A stretch of DNA of 6,570 nucleotides, taken from the NCBI RefSeq assembly GCF_018381315.1, contig NZ_JAGZSD010000036.1:1-6570 (forward strand). The letters run 5' to 3'. The notes below the pieces were generated by a model, which was given only the letters and a program-made list of their open reading frames with translations, was not told the DNA's origin and made no database searches. Below are positions 6,031-6,570 of the stretch, one piece after another; the stretch's first letter is position 1; each line of letters starts with the position of its first letter. This DNA is from Anaerostipes sp. (GTDB lineage Bacteria; Bacillota; Clostridia; Lachnospirales; Lachnospiraceae). Position numbers and translations under genes: made by a program.

Positions 6031-6052
6031 TGTTAATTTTACAAATTCAAGT
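6028..6052. repeat. Small AT-rich hairpin after the phased repeats
   Basis: ACTTG pairs with CAAGT and, after a two-base bulge, AATTT with AAATT around a 3-nt loop. There is no T-run, so a terminator role is unlikely. Apart from this and the phased repeats I see nothing else firm between 5964 and 6127. Confidence 0.3.
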
Positions 6053-6127
6053 ACAATGAGAAAAAAATGAGATAGAGGCAAGGGTCTAAACTGTATAAAT
6101 AGCACCATCAGACGTAACGCAGACAAC

Positions 6128-6163
6128 AAAAAAACCTCGGAAAATCAAGGTTTCCGAGGTTTT
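6128..6163 (-). terminator. Intrinsic terminator of the tRNA unit, probably bidirectional
   Basis: Perfect 13-bp inverted repeat, AAAACCTCGGAAA (6131-6143) and TTTCCGAGGTTTT (6151-6163), loop of 7. On the minus strand it ends in seven T, stopping the tRNA transcript. On the plus strand it ends in four T and may also stop integrase transcription. Confidence 0.85.
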
Positions 6164-6169
6164 GATGAG

Positions 6170-6194
6170 AGGCGACGACCGGATTTGAACCGGT
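6170..6194. other. Candidate attachment site in the tRNA-Cys 3' end
   Basis: The discriminator, 3' acceptor strand (6171-6177) and T arm (6178-6194) of the intact tRNA-Cys face the integrase. Tyrosine integrases often use exactly this part of tRNA genes. The matching repeat at the other element end is outside the window, so the site and its limits are inferred. Confidence 0.35.
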
Positions 6195-6241
6195 GGATAC
6201 TGGTGTTGCAGACCATTGCCTTACCACTTGGCTACGTCGCC
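6170..6241 (-). tRNA. tRNA-Cys (GCA)
   Basis: The acceptor stem GGCGACG/CGTCGCC is perfect, the D arm is normal, the anticodon loop CTGCAAC gives GCA, and the T arm ACCGG-TTCAAAT-CCGGT is perfect. Discriminator is T and no CCA is encoded. The outermost anticodon-stem pair (27-43) is an A-G mismatch and the last loop base is C. It is the last gene of the tRNA unit. Confidence 0.93.
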
Positions 6242-6272
6242 GTATTTATTTTTTTATGTTGGCTGAGAGCCA

Positions 6273-6320
6273 GTGAGCAGGGTGTTGCAGACCCGTGCCT
6301 TACCACTTGGCTACGTCGCC
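6273..6320 (-). pseudogene. 3'-truncated tRNA-Cys copy
   Basis: The first 25 bases equal the 5' end of the intact tRNA-Cys, followed by anticodon arm CGGGT-CTGCAAC-ACCCT with anticodon GCA. After the variable region the sequence departs. The T arm is replaced by TGGCT-CTC-AGCCA with a loop of only 3, and there is no 3' acceptor strand, only an A-rich tract. It cannot form a normal tRNA. The anticodon stem differs from the neighbour, so it is an older paralogue, not a recent copy. Confidence 0.85.
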
Positions 6321-6333
6321 ATATTAAATTGAA

Positions 6334-6405
6334 TGACCCCAAGGGGATTCGGACCCCTGTTACCGCCGTGAAAGGGCGATGTCTTAACCGCTTGACCATG
6401 GGGCC
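6334..6405 (-). tRNA. tRNA-Glu (TTC)
   Basis: Acceptor GGCCCCA/TGGGGTC with one G-T pair, anticodon stem TCGCC/GGCGG around loop CTTTCAC (anticodon TTC), T arm AGGGG-TCCGAAT-CCCCT, discriminator A, no encoded CCA. Confidence 0.95.
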
Positions 6406-6430
6406 TTGCAAATAATTATATATAGAAAAA

Positions 6431-6503
6431 CTCCCCGAGTAGGACTTGAACCTACGACAGCGCGGTTAACAGCCGCGTGCTCTACCGACTGAGCTATCGA
6501 GGA
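6431..6503 (-). tRNA. tRNA-Asn (GTT)
   Basis: Acceptor TCCTCGA/TCGGGGA, anticodon loop CTGTTAA (anticodon GTT) on stem GCGG/CCGC, T arm GTAGG-TTCAAGT-CCTAC, discriminator G, no encoded CCA. First gene of the tRNA transcript, about 20 nt from the predicted start of transcription. Confidence 0.95.
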
Positions 6504-6529
6504 TTATTAAAAGTGCTCTCCGAGTCTTT

Positions 6530-6558
6530 ATTATACTTTATAATCAAAGATTCATCAA
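6530..6558 (-). promoter_or_regulatory. Promoter of the tRNA transcription unit
   Basis: Minus strand TTGATG (6553-6558), exactly 17 bp, TATAAT (6530-6535). Transcription would start near 6523 and cover Asn, Glu, the truncated Cys and Cys to the terminator at 6128-6163. Confidence 0.8.
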
Positions 6559-6570
6559 GTACCTTTTGAA

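Noticed and set aside
6185..6415. 76-codon plus-strand frame
   Set aside because: It runs antisense through tRNA-Cys, the truncated copy and tRNA-Glu.
1..6570. CRISPR array, insertion sequence or transposase
   Set aside because: No regularly spaced repeats of suitable length and no transposase-like protein were seen.

Overview
The window looks like one end of an integrated mobile genetic element (prophage or ICE/IME-type island) beside a chromosomal tRNA cluster. The host is a low-to-moderate G+C Firmicute, probably a clostridium of the Lachnospiraceae type. This rests on strong AGGAGG-like ribosome sites, consensus sigma-A promoters, tRNA genes without encoded CCA, and the character of the phage-type proteins. 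The genus cannot be fixed from the sequence.

Left part (1-3780, minus strand): a DNA-recombination operon read leftwards. Its order is a DUF932-like phage/plasmid protein, a YqaJ/lambda-exonuclease-family nuclease, a small DUF4406/deoxyribosyltransferase-like protein, and a RecD2-type helicase that runs off the left edge just after its Walker A motif. The last three are tightly coupled: TGATG overlap, then a 14-base gap containing a ribosome site. Two intrinsic terminators lie inside the transcription unit, one in the leader and one just before the nuclease gene, so read-through control is likely.

Middle (3781-4427): about 650 bases without a convincing gene but full of signals. It holds a 14-bp palindrome, a long attenuator-like hairpin, a candidate 230-nt leader RNA, two divergent promoters sharing one -35 region, and a GC-rich long-range hairpin in the leader of the next gene.

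Right part (4428-5963, plus strand): a small winged-helix excisionase-like protein followed by a tyrosine integrase with its own consensus promoter. Four repeats at exact 10-bp phasing follow the integrase and may be arm-type integrase sites.

Right flank (6128-6558, minus strand): one tRNA transcription unit with a near-consensus promoter, tRNA-Asn, tRNA-Glu, a 3'-truncated tRNA-Cys, an intact tRNA-Cys and an intrinsic terminator. The 3' end of the intact tRNA-Cys faces the integrase, the usual layout for integration into a tRNA 3' end. Integrase and excisionase would move the element; the nuclease, DUF932-like protein and helicase would process its DNA. The other end of the element, and therefore the second att site, is outside the window.
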